From contig NZ_JAAOTJ010000040.1 in assembly GCF_011297335.1 (NCBI RefSeq), positions 1-32,101 on the forward strand: DNA of 32,101 bases, read 5' to 3'. The translations under genes were made by a program, and so were the position numbers. Shown piece by piece: positions 1-7,213 of this stretch; within the stretch, counting starts at the first letter, position 1, and each line of letters opens with the position of its first letter. The notes beneath the pieces were generated by a model. The model was not told the DNA's origin. It saw only the letters and a list, made by a program, of their open reading frames with translations, and did not search any database. The DNA is from Catellatospora methionotrophica (GTDB lineage: Bacteria > Actinomycetota > Actinomycetes > Mycobacteriales > Micromonosporaceae).

Positions 1-33
1 TACAAGGTCACCATCGAACCGGCAGCCGCCTGA
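1..33 (+). CDS. 3' end of an upstream gene (partial)
   Basis: An open frame enters from the left edge and reads YKVTIEPAAA before a TGA at 31-33. Only ten codons are visible, so the product cannot be named. It would converge on panB, whose stop lies at 120. The 86 bases between them show no strong hairpin. The frame could be accidental. Confidence 0.35.
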   Translation, partial: YKVTIEPAAA

Positions 34-119
34 CCGCGATACAACGACAAACCCTGTCCCGGCTCCGCTGCGCTACGCCGAGACGCTGCCGCCTGCCCAC
101 TCACCCTCAAGTTTTCGGA

Positions 120-959
120 CTAGAAGGTGTGGTCGGCGGTGGGGAAGGCGCCGTCGTGGACGTCGGCGGCGAATTCGGCGGCGGCACGCGACAGGACGGC
201 GTGGAGGTCGGCGTACTTCTTGACGAAGCGGGGGGTGGGGCCCGCGGAGGCGGGGCGCAGACCGGCCATGTCCTGCCAGACGAGGACCTGGGCGTCGGTG
301 TCGGGGCCCGCGCCGATACCGACGGTGGGTACGCCGATCTCGGCGGTGACCTGCTTGGCCACGTCACCGGGGACCATCTCCAGGACGACCGCGAACGCGC
401 CCGCCGCGACGACCTCGCGGGCCTGGCGCAGCAGCGTGGCGGCCGCATCGTCGCCGCGACCCTGCACCCGGTAGCCACCGAGCTGGTGCTCCGACTGCGG
501 AGTGAAACCCAGGTGCGCCATGACCGGGATGCCCGCGCCGGTGATCATCTCGATCTGTGCGGGGCGGAAACCCTCCAGCTTCACGGCGTGGCAGCGGGCT
601 TCCTTCATGAAGCGGACCGCGGTACGCAAGGCGACCTCGGGGGACTCCTCGTACGTGCCGAACGGCAGGTCGCCGACGACCAGTGCCCGCTTGGTGGCGC
701 CGACCACCGCGCGGACCAGGGGGAGCATCTCCTCGACGGTCACCGGCAGGGTCGACTCGTAGCCGAACACGTTGTTGGCGGCCGAGTCCCCGACGAGCAG
801 CACCGCGATGCCCGCCTCGTCGAAGATCTGCGCGGTGTACTGGTCGTACGAGGTGAGCATGGCCCACTTCTCGCCGCGCTCCTTGGCCAGCTGCAGGTGG
901 CGGGTGCGCACCCGCGAGCCGGCCGGCCCGCCGTAGAGGGAGGGCACACTGTCGGACAT
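120..959 (-). CDS. panB: 3-methyl-2-oxobutanoate hydroxymethyltransferase (ketopantoate hydroxymethyltransferase)
   Basis: PanB transfers a hydroxymethyl group from methylenetetrahydrofolate to 2-oxoisovalerate, the first committed step of pantothenate and coenzyme A synthesis in the cytosol. The 279-residue product has the family TIM-barrel motifs: SYDQYTA near 37-43, GDSAANNVFGYE with Asp58, GDLPFGTYE with Asp97, KLEG with Lys127 and Glu129, MAHLGFTPQS near 147-156, and LEMVP with Glu194. These match the Mg and substrate residues of E. coli PanB (D45, D84, K112, E114, E181) with a 13-15 residue offset. The ATG at 959 is chosen because GAGGAG lies a few bases upstream; a longer frame to 1034 adds an unconserved tail. 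It is downstream of nadE on the same strand with a 138-base gap that holds an inverted repeat. Confidence 0.95.
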   Translation of the reverse strand: MSDSVPSLYGGPAGSRVRTRHLQLAKERGEKWAMLTSYDQYTAQIFDEAGIAVLLVGDSAANNVFGYESTLPVTVEEMLPLVRAVVGATKRALVVGDLPFGTYEESPEVALRTAVRFMKEARCHAVKLEGFRPAQIEMITGAGIPVMAHLGFTPQSEHQLGGYRVQGRGDDAAATLLRQAREVVAAGAFAVVLEMVPGDVAKQVTAEIGVPTVGIGAGPDTDAQVLVWQDMAGLRPASAGPTPRFVKKYADLHAVLSRAAAEFAADVHDGAFPTADHTF

Positions 960-1046
960 CGCTGTCTCCTCTCGCCTCGAGGCCGCGCGCGCGGTCCCCG
1001 GGTCTTGAGGAGAATGTTTCCACCTGTTGAACACCCGATGTCAGGG

Positions 1047-1068
1047 TTCAGTGCACTAATTCACTGAA
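1047..1068 (-). promoter_or_regulatory. Inverted repeat upstream of panB (candidate operator or weak terminator)
   Basis: TTCAGTG and CACTGAA form perfect 7-bp arms separated by 8 bases, in the 138-base gap between the nadE stop and the panB start. The arms are AT-richer than the surroundings. No T-tract follows, so a protein-binding site is as likely as a terminator. No regulator is identified. Confidence 0.35.
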
Positions 1069-1097
1069 ACATGCTCGCCGGCCACCGCGGGCGACGA

Positions 1098-2849
1098 TCA
1101 GCTTTCGCGCCAGCGGTTCGTGATGGGCAGGCGGCGGTCGCGGCCGAACGCCTTGAACGAGATCTTGGTGCCGGGCGCGGACTGGCGGCGCTTGTACTCC
1201 GCGCCGTCGACCAGCCGCAGGATCCGGTCGACCAGCGCCGGGTCGTGCCCGTCGGCGACCAGCTCGTCGCGGCCCTGGTCGCCGTCAACGTAACCGGCCA
1301 GGATCGCGTCCAGCTGGTCGTACGGCGGGAGCGAGTCGGTGTCCAGCTGCCCCGGGCGCAGCTCGGCGCTCGGCGGCTTGGTGATCGAGTTCTCCGGGAT
1401 GACCTCGCCGACCGTGTTGCGCCAGTGCGCGAGCTTCCACACCAGGGTCTTCGGCACGTCCTTGAGCGGGTTGAACGCCCCGACCGAGTCGCCGTACAGG
1501 GTCGAGTAGCCCACGGCCAGCTCGCTCTTGTTGCCGGTGGTCAGGACCAGGTGGCCCTCCTGGTTGGACAGCGCCATCAGGATCACCGCGCGGACCCGCG
1601 CCTGGAGGTTCTCCACGGCCAGGCCGGACAGGTTCAGGTTGGACAGGAACGCGTCGACCATGTGCTGGATCGGCTCGACCCGGTAGTCCAGCCCGGTGAG
1701 GCGGGCCATGTCGGCGGCGTCGTCGCGGGAGTGCTGCGAGGAGTGGCCGCTGGGCATGGAGACGCCCACGACGTGCTCGGCCCCGAGCGCGTCGACCGCG
1801 ATCGCCGCGACGACCGAGGAGTCGATGCCGCCGGACAGCCCGAGCAGGACCGACTTCGCGCCGTTCTTGCGTACGTAGTCGCGCAGGCCCATCACCAGGG
1901 CGTTCCACACCTCGGCCTCGTCCCCGAGACGGTCGGTGACCCCGGCGTCGGCGAGCGGGCCCTCGGGCACGGCCCAGGAGGTGGTCAGCGGGACGCGGGC
2001 GACGCGCATCGCGCCCAGGTGCCCGGTGGGGGCGTCCGGGTCGGCCTCGGGCAGCCGCAGGTCGTGCACGAGCAGCGCCTGGTGGAACTGCGGGCCGCGG
2101 GCCAGCAGCGCGCCGTCGGCGGCCACGATCATCGAGTCGCCGTCGAAGGTGAGCTCGTCCTGGCCGCCGATCATGTTGACGTACGCCACGGTGGCCCCGG
2201 CCTCGGCGGCCCGGCGCTGCACCAGCGGCAGCCGGACGTCGTCCTTGTTCCGCTCGTACGGCGAGCCGTTGATGTTGATCACGAGCCCGACCCGGGCCGA
2301 CGCGGCCACCGCGAACGGGCCGCCCGCCTGCCAGATGTCCTCGCAGATGGTCAGCGCGACGTCGGCCTGGCTGCCGTCGGCCCACTGCGCCCGCACCACG
2401 GTCAGCGTGTCGCCGGGCACGAAGTAGCGGTCCTCGTCGAAGACGCCGTAGTTGGGCAGGTGGTGCTTGTGGTAGTGGGCGGCGACCACGCCGCGGTGCA
2501 GCAGCGCCAGCGAGTCGCGGGGCCCGACCGGCGACGTGGAGTCCGCGCCCAGCCTGGCCGGGCCGTCGGCGTCGAGGTAGCCCACGATGACGGCGAGCTC
2601 GCCCAGCCCGTCGGCGGCCAGGTCGCCGGCCAGCTTCAGCAGCGCCTGCTGGGAGGCCTCGACGAAGGACTGCCGGAACACCAGGTCCTCGACCGGATAC
2701 CCGGTCAGCATCATCTCCGGGAAGGCGACGATGTGCGCGCCCGCCTCGGCGGCCCGGCCGGACCATTCGCGGACGATGGCGGCGTTCCCGGCGAGGTCGC
2801 CGACCGTCGGGTTGACCTGGGCGAGAGCGAGACGCAGCGTGGCGGTCAT
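1098..2849 (-). CDS. nadE: Glutamine-dependent NAD+ synthetase
   Basis: The enzyme amidates nicotinic acid adenine dinucleotide to NAD+, the last step of NAD synthesis, using ammonia released from glutamine. It is a 583-residue two-domain protein. The N-terminal nitrilase-type glutaminase (about 1-270) carries the Glu-Lys-Cys triad: Glu45 in FPEMMLTGYP, Lys128 in HKHHLPNYGVFDE, Cys169 in ICEDIW. The C-terminal synthetase begins with the ATP-pyrophosphatase P-loop SGGIDSS (about 339-345) and includes TTGNKSELAVGYSTLYGD. Length and architecture match actinobacterial enzymes. I start at the ATG at 2849 (MTATLRLALAQVNPTVGD), where family similarity begins; an ATG six codons upstream (2867) is possible. 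Neither has a clear ribosome site. The anchored protein at 2962-3780 lies 112 bases upstream on the same strand. Confidence 0.94.
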   Translation of the reverse strand: MTATLRLALAQVNPTVGDLAGNAAIVREWSGRAAEAGAHIVAFPEMMLTGYPVEDLVFRQSFVEASQQALLKLAGDLAADGLGELAVIVGYLDADGPARLGADSTSPVGPRDSLALLHRGVVAAHYHKHHLPNYGVFDEDRYFVPGDTLTVVRAQWADGSQADVALTICEDIWQAGGPFAVAASARVGLVININGSPYERNKDDVRLPLVQRRAAEAGATVAYVNMIGGQDELTFDGDSMIVAADGALLARGPQFHQALLVHDLRLPEADPDAPTGHLGAMRVARVPLTTSWAVPEGPLADAGVTDRLGDEAEVWNALVMGLRDYVRKNGAKSVLLGLSGGIDSSVVAAIAVDALGAEHVVGVSMPSGHSSQHSRDDAADMARLTGLDYRVEPIQHMVDAFLSNLNLSGLAVENLQARVRAVILMALSNQEGHLVLTTGNKSELAVGYSTLYGDSVGAFNPLKDVPKTLVWKLAHWRNTVGEVIPENSITKPPSAELRPGQLDTDSLPPYDQLDAILAGYVDGDQGRDELVADGHDPALVDRILRLVDGAEYKRRQSAPGTKISFKAFGRDRRLPITNRWRES

Positions 2850-2961
2850 ACCCACATCTTCGCGCACACCCCACCCGCCGCGCGTTTCCCACCGGGCGTG
2901 TGCCCTGCCACAGTCCGGTCGCGGGCCGCCGCCCCAAGGTCATCCGACCTGCCTGGTCCGC

Positions 2962-3780
2962 TCAGCCGCGCGGGCTCGGGCGCGGGCCGCCGAGGGTGAT
3001 CGGCAGCAGCTTCTTCGCGGCCTGCTCCAGCAGCCCGGTGAACCGGCCGAGATCGGCCACGGTGCCCTGGCGCTCGCCGGACTCCATCTCGCGCAGCATC
3101 GACAGCACCCCGCCGACCCGGCCCAGCGCCAGGTAGCCGGTCATGGTCCGATCCTTGCCGGTCAGCGTGAACTGCAGCGCGTACGCGTCGCCCTCCAGCT
3201 TGAGCAGGTCGGCGGGCAGCCGGTCGCGCGGCACGTCCTGGACCCGCACCCGCACCGCGGTGCCGTCGTCGAGCACCGCGTCGAAGTCCCGGCAGCGCTG
3301 GCCCATCCGGCGCAGCTCGTTCAGGGTGCCCAGCGCGCCGTCCCCGCTGAAGGTGCTCAGCACCTGCGTGATCAGCGTCGGCCCGCGGTGCCCGGAGACG
3401 GCCTGGGCACTGGGCTGCACCCGGGACTTCGGGTGGGTGGCCACCGTCGCGGCGGCGGTGCGGATCAGCTCGTCAGGCGCGCCGAGCAGGGCCGCGCAGC
3501 GCTCCGGCCGGGGCGTACGCGGGCGGGGCGACGGGCTGGGCAGCTGCGGGGCGTAGCTGGCCGGCAGGTCGATCTCGGCCAGCAGCGCCGCCTGCAACTC
3601 GGGCTGGGTCGCGGTGATCGGCAGGGTGTTGCGGGCCTCGGTCGCCTGGGCCTGCTGCTCGCGGTGCGTCGCGCCCAGCACCCCGGCCAGGGTGAGCGCG
3701 CCGATCAGCAGCCCGCCGAGGGCGACGCCGCCCGCGATGGTGCGGTGGCGCACCGGGAAAAGGGTGTCCAGGCGGTTCAT
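2962..3780 (-). CDS. Membrane-anchored, probably extracytoplasmic protein of unknown function
   Basis: I do not recognise the family. The 272-residue product has a basic N-terminus and one hydrophobic segment at about 15-37 (IAGGVALGGLLIGALTLAGVLG), consistent with a signal anchor. A Pro/Ser/Arg linker follows at about 80-93, then a folded region with two cysteines (Cys95, Cys163) that could form a disulfide outside the cell. The overall shape resembles actinobacterial anchored sensor-like proteins, but no motif proves it. The ATG at 3780 has AAGGAG five bases upstream. It is divergent from the glutamine synthetase homologue at 3954 and may read toward nadE. Confidence 0.75.
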   Translation of the reverse strand: MNRLDTLFPVRHRTIAGGVALGGLLIGALTLAGVLGATHREQQAQATEARNTLPITATQPELQAALLAEIDLPASYAPQLPSPSPRPRTPRPERCAALLGAPDELIRTAAATVATHPKSRVQPSAQAVSGHRGPTLITQVLSTFSGDGALGTLNELRRMGQRCRDFDAVLDDGTAVRVRVQDVPRDRLPADLLKLEGDAYALQFTLTGKDRTMTGYLALGRVGGVLSMLREMESGERQGTVADLGRFTGLLEQAAKKLLPITLGGPRPSPRG

Positions 3781-3890
3781 GGGCGCTCCTTGCGCATCGA
3801 GGGGAGCTCCGTTTCACTGACCGGTCCAACGCGGTGAAGGGCGTCGAAGTTGCGGCATCACCGTGCTCCGGCGTACAGCTGGAGGATGGC

Positions 3891-3906
3891 GTAACGTGCG
3901 CGTAAT
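3891..3906 (+). promoter_or_regulatory. Candidate GlnR-like half-sites upstream of glnA2
   Basis: GTAAC and GTAAT are separated by six bases, starting 63 bases upstream of the GTG start. This is the spacing of the actinobacterial GlnR box (gTnAc-n6-GaAAc). The first half-site fits the consensus and the second fits only partly. It is suggestive because of the gene it precedes, but short enough to occur by chance. Confidence 0.25.
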
Positions 3907-3953
3907 GAGGCCGCGCCAGACTGGCCCGGAGATCTCGTCTAGGAAGGCATGCC

Positions 3954-5306
3954 GTGGATCGTCAGCAGGAGTTCGTGCTGCGCACGCTTGAGGAGCGCGA
4001 CATCCGCTTCGTGCGCCTCTGGTTCACCGACGTGCTCGGCACCCTGAAGTCGGTCAGTGTGGCCCCGGCGGAGCTGGAGTCGGCCTTCGAGGAGGGCATC
4101 GGCTTCGACGGATCGGCCATCGAGGGCTTCGCCCGCGTGTACGAGTCCGACATGATCGCCATGCCGGACCCGACGACGTTCCAGGTCTTCCCGTTCGAGG
4201 GCGGCGGCTCCGGCGAGAGCGCCCGCATGTTCTGCGACATCCTCATGCCCGACGGCACCCCGAGCTGGGCCGACCCGCGCCACGTGCTGCGCCGGGCGCT
4301 GTCGAAGGCGGCCGACAAGGGCTTCACCTTCTACACCCACCCCGAGGTCGAGTTCTTCCTGCTCGCCGACGCGCCTGCGGACGGCGGCGTGCCGACCCCG
4401 GTCGACGCGGGCGGCTACTTCGACCACACCACGCACGCCATCGCGCGCGACTTCCGTCGCCAGGCGGTGCTGGCGCTGGAGCGCATCGGCATCTCCGTGG
4501 AGTTCAGCCACCACGAGGTCGCCCCCGGCCAGCAGGAGATCGACCTGCGGTACGCGGACGCGCTGACCACCGCGGACAACATCATGACGTTCCGGCACGT
4601 GATGCGGGAGGTGGCGCTGTCGCACGGGGTGCGGGCCACCTTCATGCCCAAGCCGTTCACCGACCAGCCCGGCAGTGGCATGCACACGCACCTGTCGCTG
4701 TTCGAGGGCGAGCGCAACGCCTTCCACGACCCGGCCGACCCGCACAAGCTGAGCAAGACCGCCAAGGCGTTCATCGCGGGCGTGCTCACCCACGCGCGGG
4801 AGTTCACCGCGGTCACCAACCAGTGGGTGAACTCGTACAAGCGGCTGTTCCCGCAGATGATCCCGGACCGCATCAGCGAGGCCCCGGCGTACGTCTGCTG
4901 GGGCCACCTGAACCGCTCGGCCCTGGTGCGCGTGCCCGCGTACGGCAAGCCGAACTCGGCCCGGGTCGAGGTCCGCTCGCTGGACTCGGCCACCAACCCC
5001 TACCTGGCCTTCGCGGTGCTGCTCGGGGCCGGCATGAAGGGCATCGAGGAGGGCTACGAGCTGCCGCCCGGCGCCGAGGACGACGTGTGGGCGCTGTCGA
5101 GCTCCGAGCGCCGCGCGATGGGCTACTCGGCGCTGCCGGAGAACCTGTCCGAGGCGATCGACGTCATGGCGGGTTCGGAGCTGGTCGCCGACGTGCTCGG
5201 CGAGCACGTGTTCGACTTCTTCCTGCGCAACAAGCGCGCGGAGTGGGAGGAGTACCGGCGCGAGGTGACGCCGTTCGAGCGCAAGCGCTACCTCGGTGCG
5301 CTGTAG
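3954..5306 (+). CDS. glnA2: Type I glutamine synthetase homologue, GlnA2 class
   Basis: It belongs to the glutamine synthetase family, which ligates ammonia or an amine to the gamma-carboxyl of glutamate using ATP. The 450-residue sequence starts like mycobacterial GlnA2 (MDRQQEFVLRTLEERDIRF). It keeps GFDGSAIEGF (about 50-59), HPEVEFF with metal ligands Glu131 and Glu133, HHEVAPGQQE with Glu188 and Glu195, the GMHTH histidine at 244, and NQWVNSYKRL. The adenylylation tyrosine segment (NLYDLP) is absent; the equivalent region reads DDVWALSSSERR, so GlnE control is not expected. Some actinobacterial paralogues have been linked to polyamine gamma-glutamylation, so the substrate is open. The GTG start has AGGAAGG six bases upstream; the nearby ATG at 3949 is out of frame. 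Confidence 0.92.
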   Translation: MDRQQEFVLRTLEERDIRFVRLWFTDVLGTLKSVSVAPAELESAFEEGIGFDGSAIEGFARVYESDMIAMPDPTTFQVFPFEGGGSGESARMFCDILMPDGTPSWADPRHVLRRALSKAADKGFTFYTHPEVEFFLLADAPADGGVPTPVDAGGYFDHTTHAIARDFRRQAVLALERIGISVEFSHHEVAPGQQEIDLRYADALTTADNIMTFRHVMREVALSHGVRATFMPKPFTDQPGSGMHTHLSLFEGERNAFHDPADPHKLSKTAKAFIAGVLTHAREFTAVTNQWVNSYKRLFPQMIPDRISEAPAYVCWGHLNRSALVRVPAYGKPNSARVEVRSLDSATNPYLAFAVLLGAGMKGIEEGYELPPGAEDDVWALSSSERRAMGYSALPENLSEAIDVMAGSELVADVLGEHVFDFFLRNKRAEWEEYRREVTPFERKRYLGAL

Positions 5307-5325
5307 GTAACCTGGTCAGCCCCGT

Positions 5326-5352
5326 GCGGACGCCCGTGTTGCGGGCGTCCGC
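5326..5352 (+). terminator. Hairpin terminator after glnA2
   Basis: Perfect 11-bp arms (GCGGACGCCCG at 5326-5336 and its complement at 5342-5352) enclose a 5-base loop, 20 bases after the glnA2 stop. There is no T-tract, as is common in high-GC actinobacteria. It separates glnA2 from the DUF350 gene. Confidence 0.7.
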
Positions 5353-5391
5353 TAGCCTCCCGAGCGACATTCGGATGCAGTGGAGGCGTAG

Positions 5392-5817
5392 ATGGTGCAG
5401 GACCTGGTCACGGGTGCGTGGCAGAGCGTGGTGTTCGGGATCGCCGGCATCTGCCTGATGGCGATCGGCTTCGTGGTGGTGGACCTGCTGACGCCGGGCC
5501 GCCTGCGGGAGCTCATCTGGCACCAGCGCAGCAGCAACGCGGCGCTGCTGCTGGCGGCCAACCAGCTGGGTATCGCGCTGATCGTGTTCACCGCGATCTT
5601 CACCAGCTACGAGGACTTCGGCAAGGGCCTGGCCTCCACGGTGATCTTCGGAGTGCTCGGCATCGGCCTGATGGCCCTGGCCTTCCTGGCCCTGGACTGG
5701 CTGACCCCCGGCCGCCTCGGCGACATGATCGCCGAGGTCGAGCCGCACCCCGCCGCCAAGGTCACCGCCGCCACCCACTTCGGCGCCGCCCTGATCGTCT
5801 GCGCCTGCATCGCCTGA
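5392..5817 (+). CDS. DUF350 family small membrane protein
   Basis: A 141-residue integral membrane protein with four predicted helices arranged as two similar halves. The first half contains CLMAIGFVVVDLLTPGRLRELI (about 20-41) and the second GLMALAFLALDWLTPGRLGDMI, so DLLTPGRL and DWLTPGRL mark an internal duplication. This is the signature of the DUF350 (UPF0719) family, whose biochemical function is not established. The ATG at 5392 has GGAGG five bases upstream. It follows the glnA2 terminator, so is probably transcribed separately, and converges on the gene ending at 5925. Confidence 0.85.
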   Translation: MVQDLVTGAWQSVVFGIAGICLMAIGFVVVDLLTPGRLRELIWHQRSSNAALLLAANQLGIALIVFTAIFTSYEDFGKGLASTVIFGVLGIGLMALAFLALDWLTPGRLGDMIAEVEPHPAAKVTAATHFGAALIVCACIA

Positions 5818-5844
5818 CCCCGCTCCGCGCCACCGTCGGCTGAA

Positions 5845-5905
5845 GATCGCTGTTTCAGGTCAGAACCTCGGGTCCAACCGCACTTTTTGACCTGAAACAG
5901 CGATC
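5845..5905. terminator. Long inverted repeat between convergent genes (likely bidirectional terminator)
   Basis: Arms of 18 bp (GATCGCTGTTTCAGGTCA at 5845-5862 and its exact complement at 5888-5905) flank a 25-base loop that ends in TTTTT. The structure fills the gap between convergent genes ending at 5817 and 5925. The arms have far lower GC than the flanking DNA. Confidence 0.7.
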
Positions 5906-5924
5906 ATGCCCGGCGCGGCGGTGC

Positions 5925-6830
5925 TCAGGGGAGCGGGACGGCGAGTAGGGCGGCGCAGCGGGTGCGGAGGGTGTCACGGAGGGGAGCGGCGCGGTCGGCG
6001 AAGGAGCGCTGGGCGGCGGCGTACTCGGCGCGGCCCTCGGGGGTCTCGATGCGGACCGGGGGGAAGCCCAGGTCGGCGAGGTCGTAGGGGCTGGCGCGCA
6101 TGTCGAGTTCGCGGATCTCGCGGGACAGGGCGAAGCAGGCGGTGACGAGTTCGCTCTCCACCAGCGGGGAGAGTTTGTAGGCCCACTTGTAGAGGTCCAT
6201 GTTCGCGTGCAGGCAGCCGGGCTGTTCCAGGACCGGTTGCAGCTCCCGGGTCGGCTGGTGCGCGTTCAGGGGGCGGGCCGGGGCGGTGAAGAACCGGAAC
6301 GCGTCGAAGTGCGTGCAGCGTACGCCACGGTCGTTGACGACCTCGGCGGTCGCGGCGGGCGACAGGCGCAGCGGCCAGGAGTTGTGCCGGACCTCGGCCT
6401 GGGTCTGGCGGTAGACCATGGCCCACTCGTGCATGCCGAAGCAGCCGAGCTGGGCCGGGCGGGACGCGGTCGCGGCCAGCAGGTCGTGGATCCAGCGCAC
6501 CGACTCGGCCCGCTTGGCGAGCACAGCGGGGTCGAGCAGCACACCGTCGTCGACGGCGACGTAGTCGCGGTCCGGTTCGCCGTCGCGCAGCAGCACGCCG
6601 TGGCCGGGGTGCCAGCGGCGCAGCTGCGCGGGGCGCAGCGAGTAGTACGTGAACAGGAAGTCGTGCACCGGGTGTTTGACGCCGTCGCGGCGGCGCGCGA
6701 GGTGCAGCGCCAGCCAGCCGTCCACCAGTTCCTCGTGGGCCTGTCGGCGGGCACGCCAGACGGCGGGATCCAGGACCTCGACGGCGGCAGCGGCGGTTTG
6801 CACCAGGCCAGGGTACCGACCGGCGGGCAC
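5925..6830 (-). CDS. Uncharacterised conserved actinobacterial protein (sometimes labelled 3-methyladenine DNA glycosylase)
   Basis: A soluble protein of about 301 residues, rich in His, Trp and Arg, without signal peptide or membrane helix. Recognisable blocks are HPVHDFLFTYYSLRPAQLRRWHPG (about 53-76), GCFGMHEWAMVYR, HFDAFRFFTAPARPLN and HANMDLYKWAYKLSPLVESELV. I recall relatives in Streptomyces and Mycobacterium annotated as 3-methyladenine DNA glycosylase, but I see no helix-hairpin-helix or other glycosylase motif and would not rely on that name. The start is uncertain: the GTG at 6830 has no ribosome site, and an internal GTG at 6803 is an alternative. The 44-base gap to padR is a divergent promoter region. 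Confidence 0.75.
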   Translation of the reverse strand: MPAGRYPGLVQTAAAAVEVLDPAVWRARRQAHEELVDGWLALHLARRRDGVKHPVHDFLFTYYSLRPAQLRRWHPGHGVLLRDGEPDRDYVAVDDGVLLDPAVLAKRAESVRWIHDLLAATASRPAQLGCFGMHEWAMVYRQTQAEVRHNSWPLRLSPAATAEVVNDRGVRCTHFDAFRFFTAPARPLNAHQPTRELQPVLEQPGCLHANMDLYKWAYKLSPLVESELVTACFALSREIRELDMRASPYDLADLGFPPVRIETPEGRAEYAAAQRSFADRAAPLRDTLRTRCAALLAVPLP

Positions 6831-6866
6831 TAGGTAGCGACACCAACTAGCTTGCTGTGCTACGGT
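6829..6866 (+). promoter_or_regulatory. padR promoter with candidate operator
   Basis: TACGGT at 6861-6866 is a plausible -10 element only 8 bases before the padR ATG, with GCGACA at 6837-6842 as a possible -35 (18-base spacer). An imperfect inverted repeat, CTAGGT...AACTAG (6830-6850), covers the -35, where an autorepressor would bind. The site overlaps the start region of the divergent gene, so both could be controlled. This is inference from position and symmetry. Confidence 0.35.
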
Positions 6867-6874
6867 CTCGCGCC

Positions 6875-7213
6875 ATGGAGCTGGAGCGGCGTAGTCAATG
6901 GCTGCGGGGAGTGCTCGACCTGTGCGTGCTCGGCGTGCTCGCGCACCGGGAGTCCTACGGCTACGAGCTGATCCAGTCGCTGCACGCCGCGGGGCTGGAC
7001 GGCATCCAGGGCGGCACCCTCTACCCGGTGCTGCTGCGGTTGCAGCGGGCCGGTCAGGTCGCCGCGCACTGGCGCGAGGGCGGGTCCGGCCCGGCCCGCA
7101 AGTACTACCGGATCACCCCCGAGGGCGTCGACACGCTGCGGCGGTCGGCCGCCGACTGGGAGGCCTTCGCCGGCGGGGTGAGCGCGATTCTGCGAGAGGT
7201 GGCGGCACGGTGA
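6875..7213 (+). CDS. PadR family transcriptional regulator
   Basis: A 112-residue winged-helix regulator of the short PadR type. Typical blocks are LRGVLDLCVLGVLAHRESYGYEL (about 10-32), LYPVLLRLQRAGQVAAHWREG and GPARKYYRITPEGVDTLRR, the recognition helix and wing. PadR proteins usually repress an adjacent transporter and often respond to a hydrophobic ligand. I use the ATG at 6875; an upstream in-frame start at 6857 lies inside the predicted -10. There is no Shine-Dalgarno, which fits a leaderless mRNA. The stop overlaps the GTG of the ABC ATPase gene (GTGA), so the genes are translationally coupled. Confidence 0.9.
   Translation: MELERRSQWLRGVLDLCVLGVLAHRESYGYELIQSLHAAGLDGIQGGTLYPVLLRLQRAGQVAAHWREGGSGPARKYYRITPEGVDTLRRSAADWEAFAGGVSAILREVAAR

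Noticed and set aside
1071..2999. 642-codon plus-strand frame opposite nadE
   Set aside because: It is a shadow of the high-GC nadE gene: Arg/Gly/Val/His-rich translation with no recognisable domain, whereas the minus strand carries full glutaminase and synthetase motifs.
3949..3953. ATG overlapping the glnA2 ribosome site
   Set aside because: It is out of frame; the GTG at 3954 gives the conserved MDRQQEF start.
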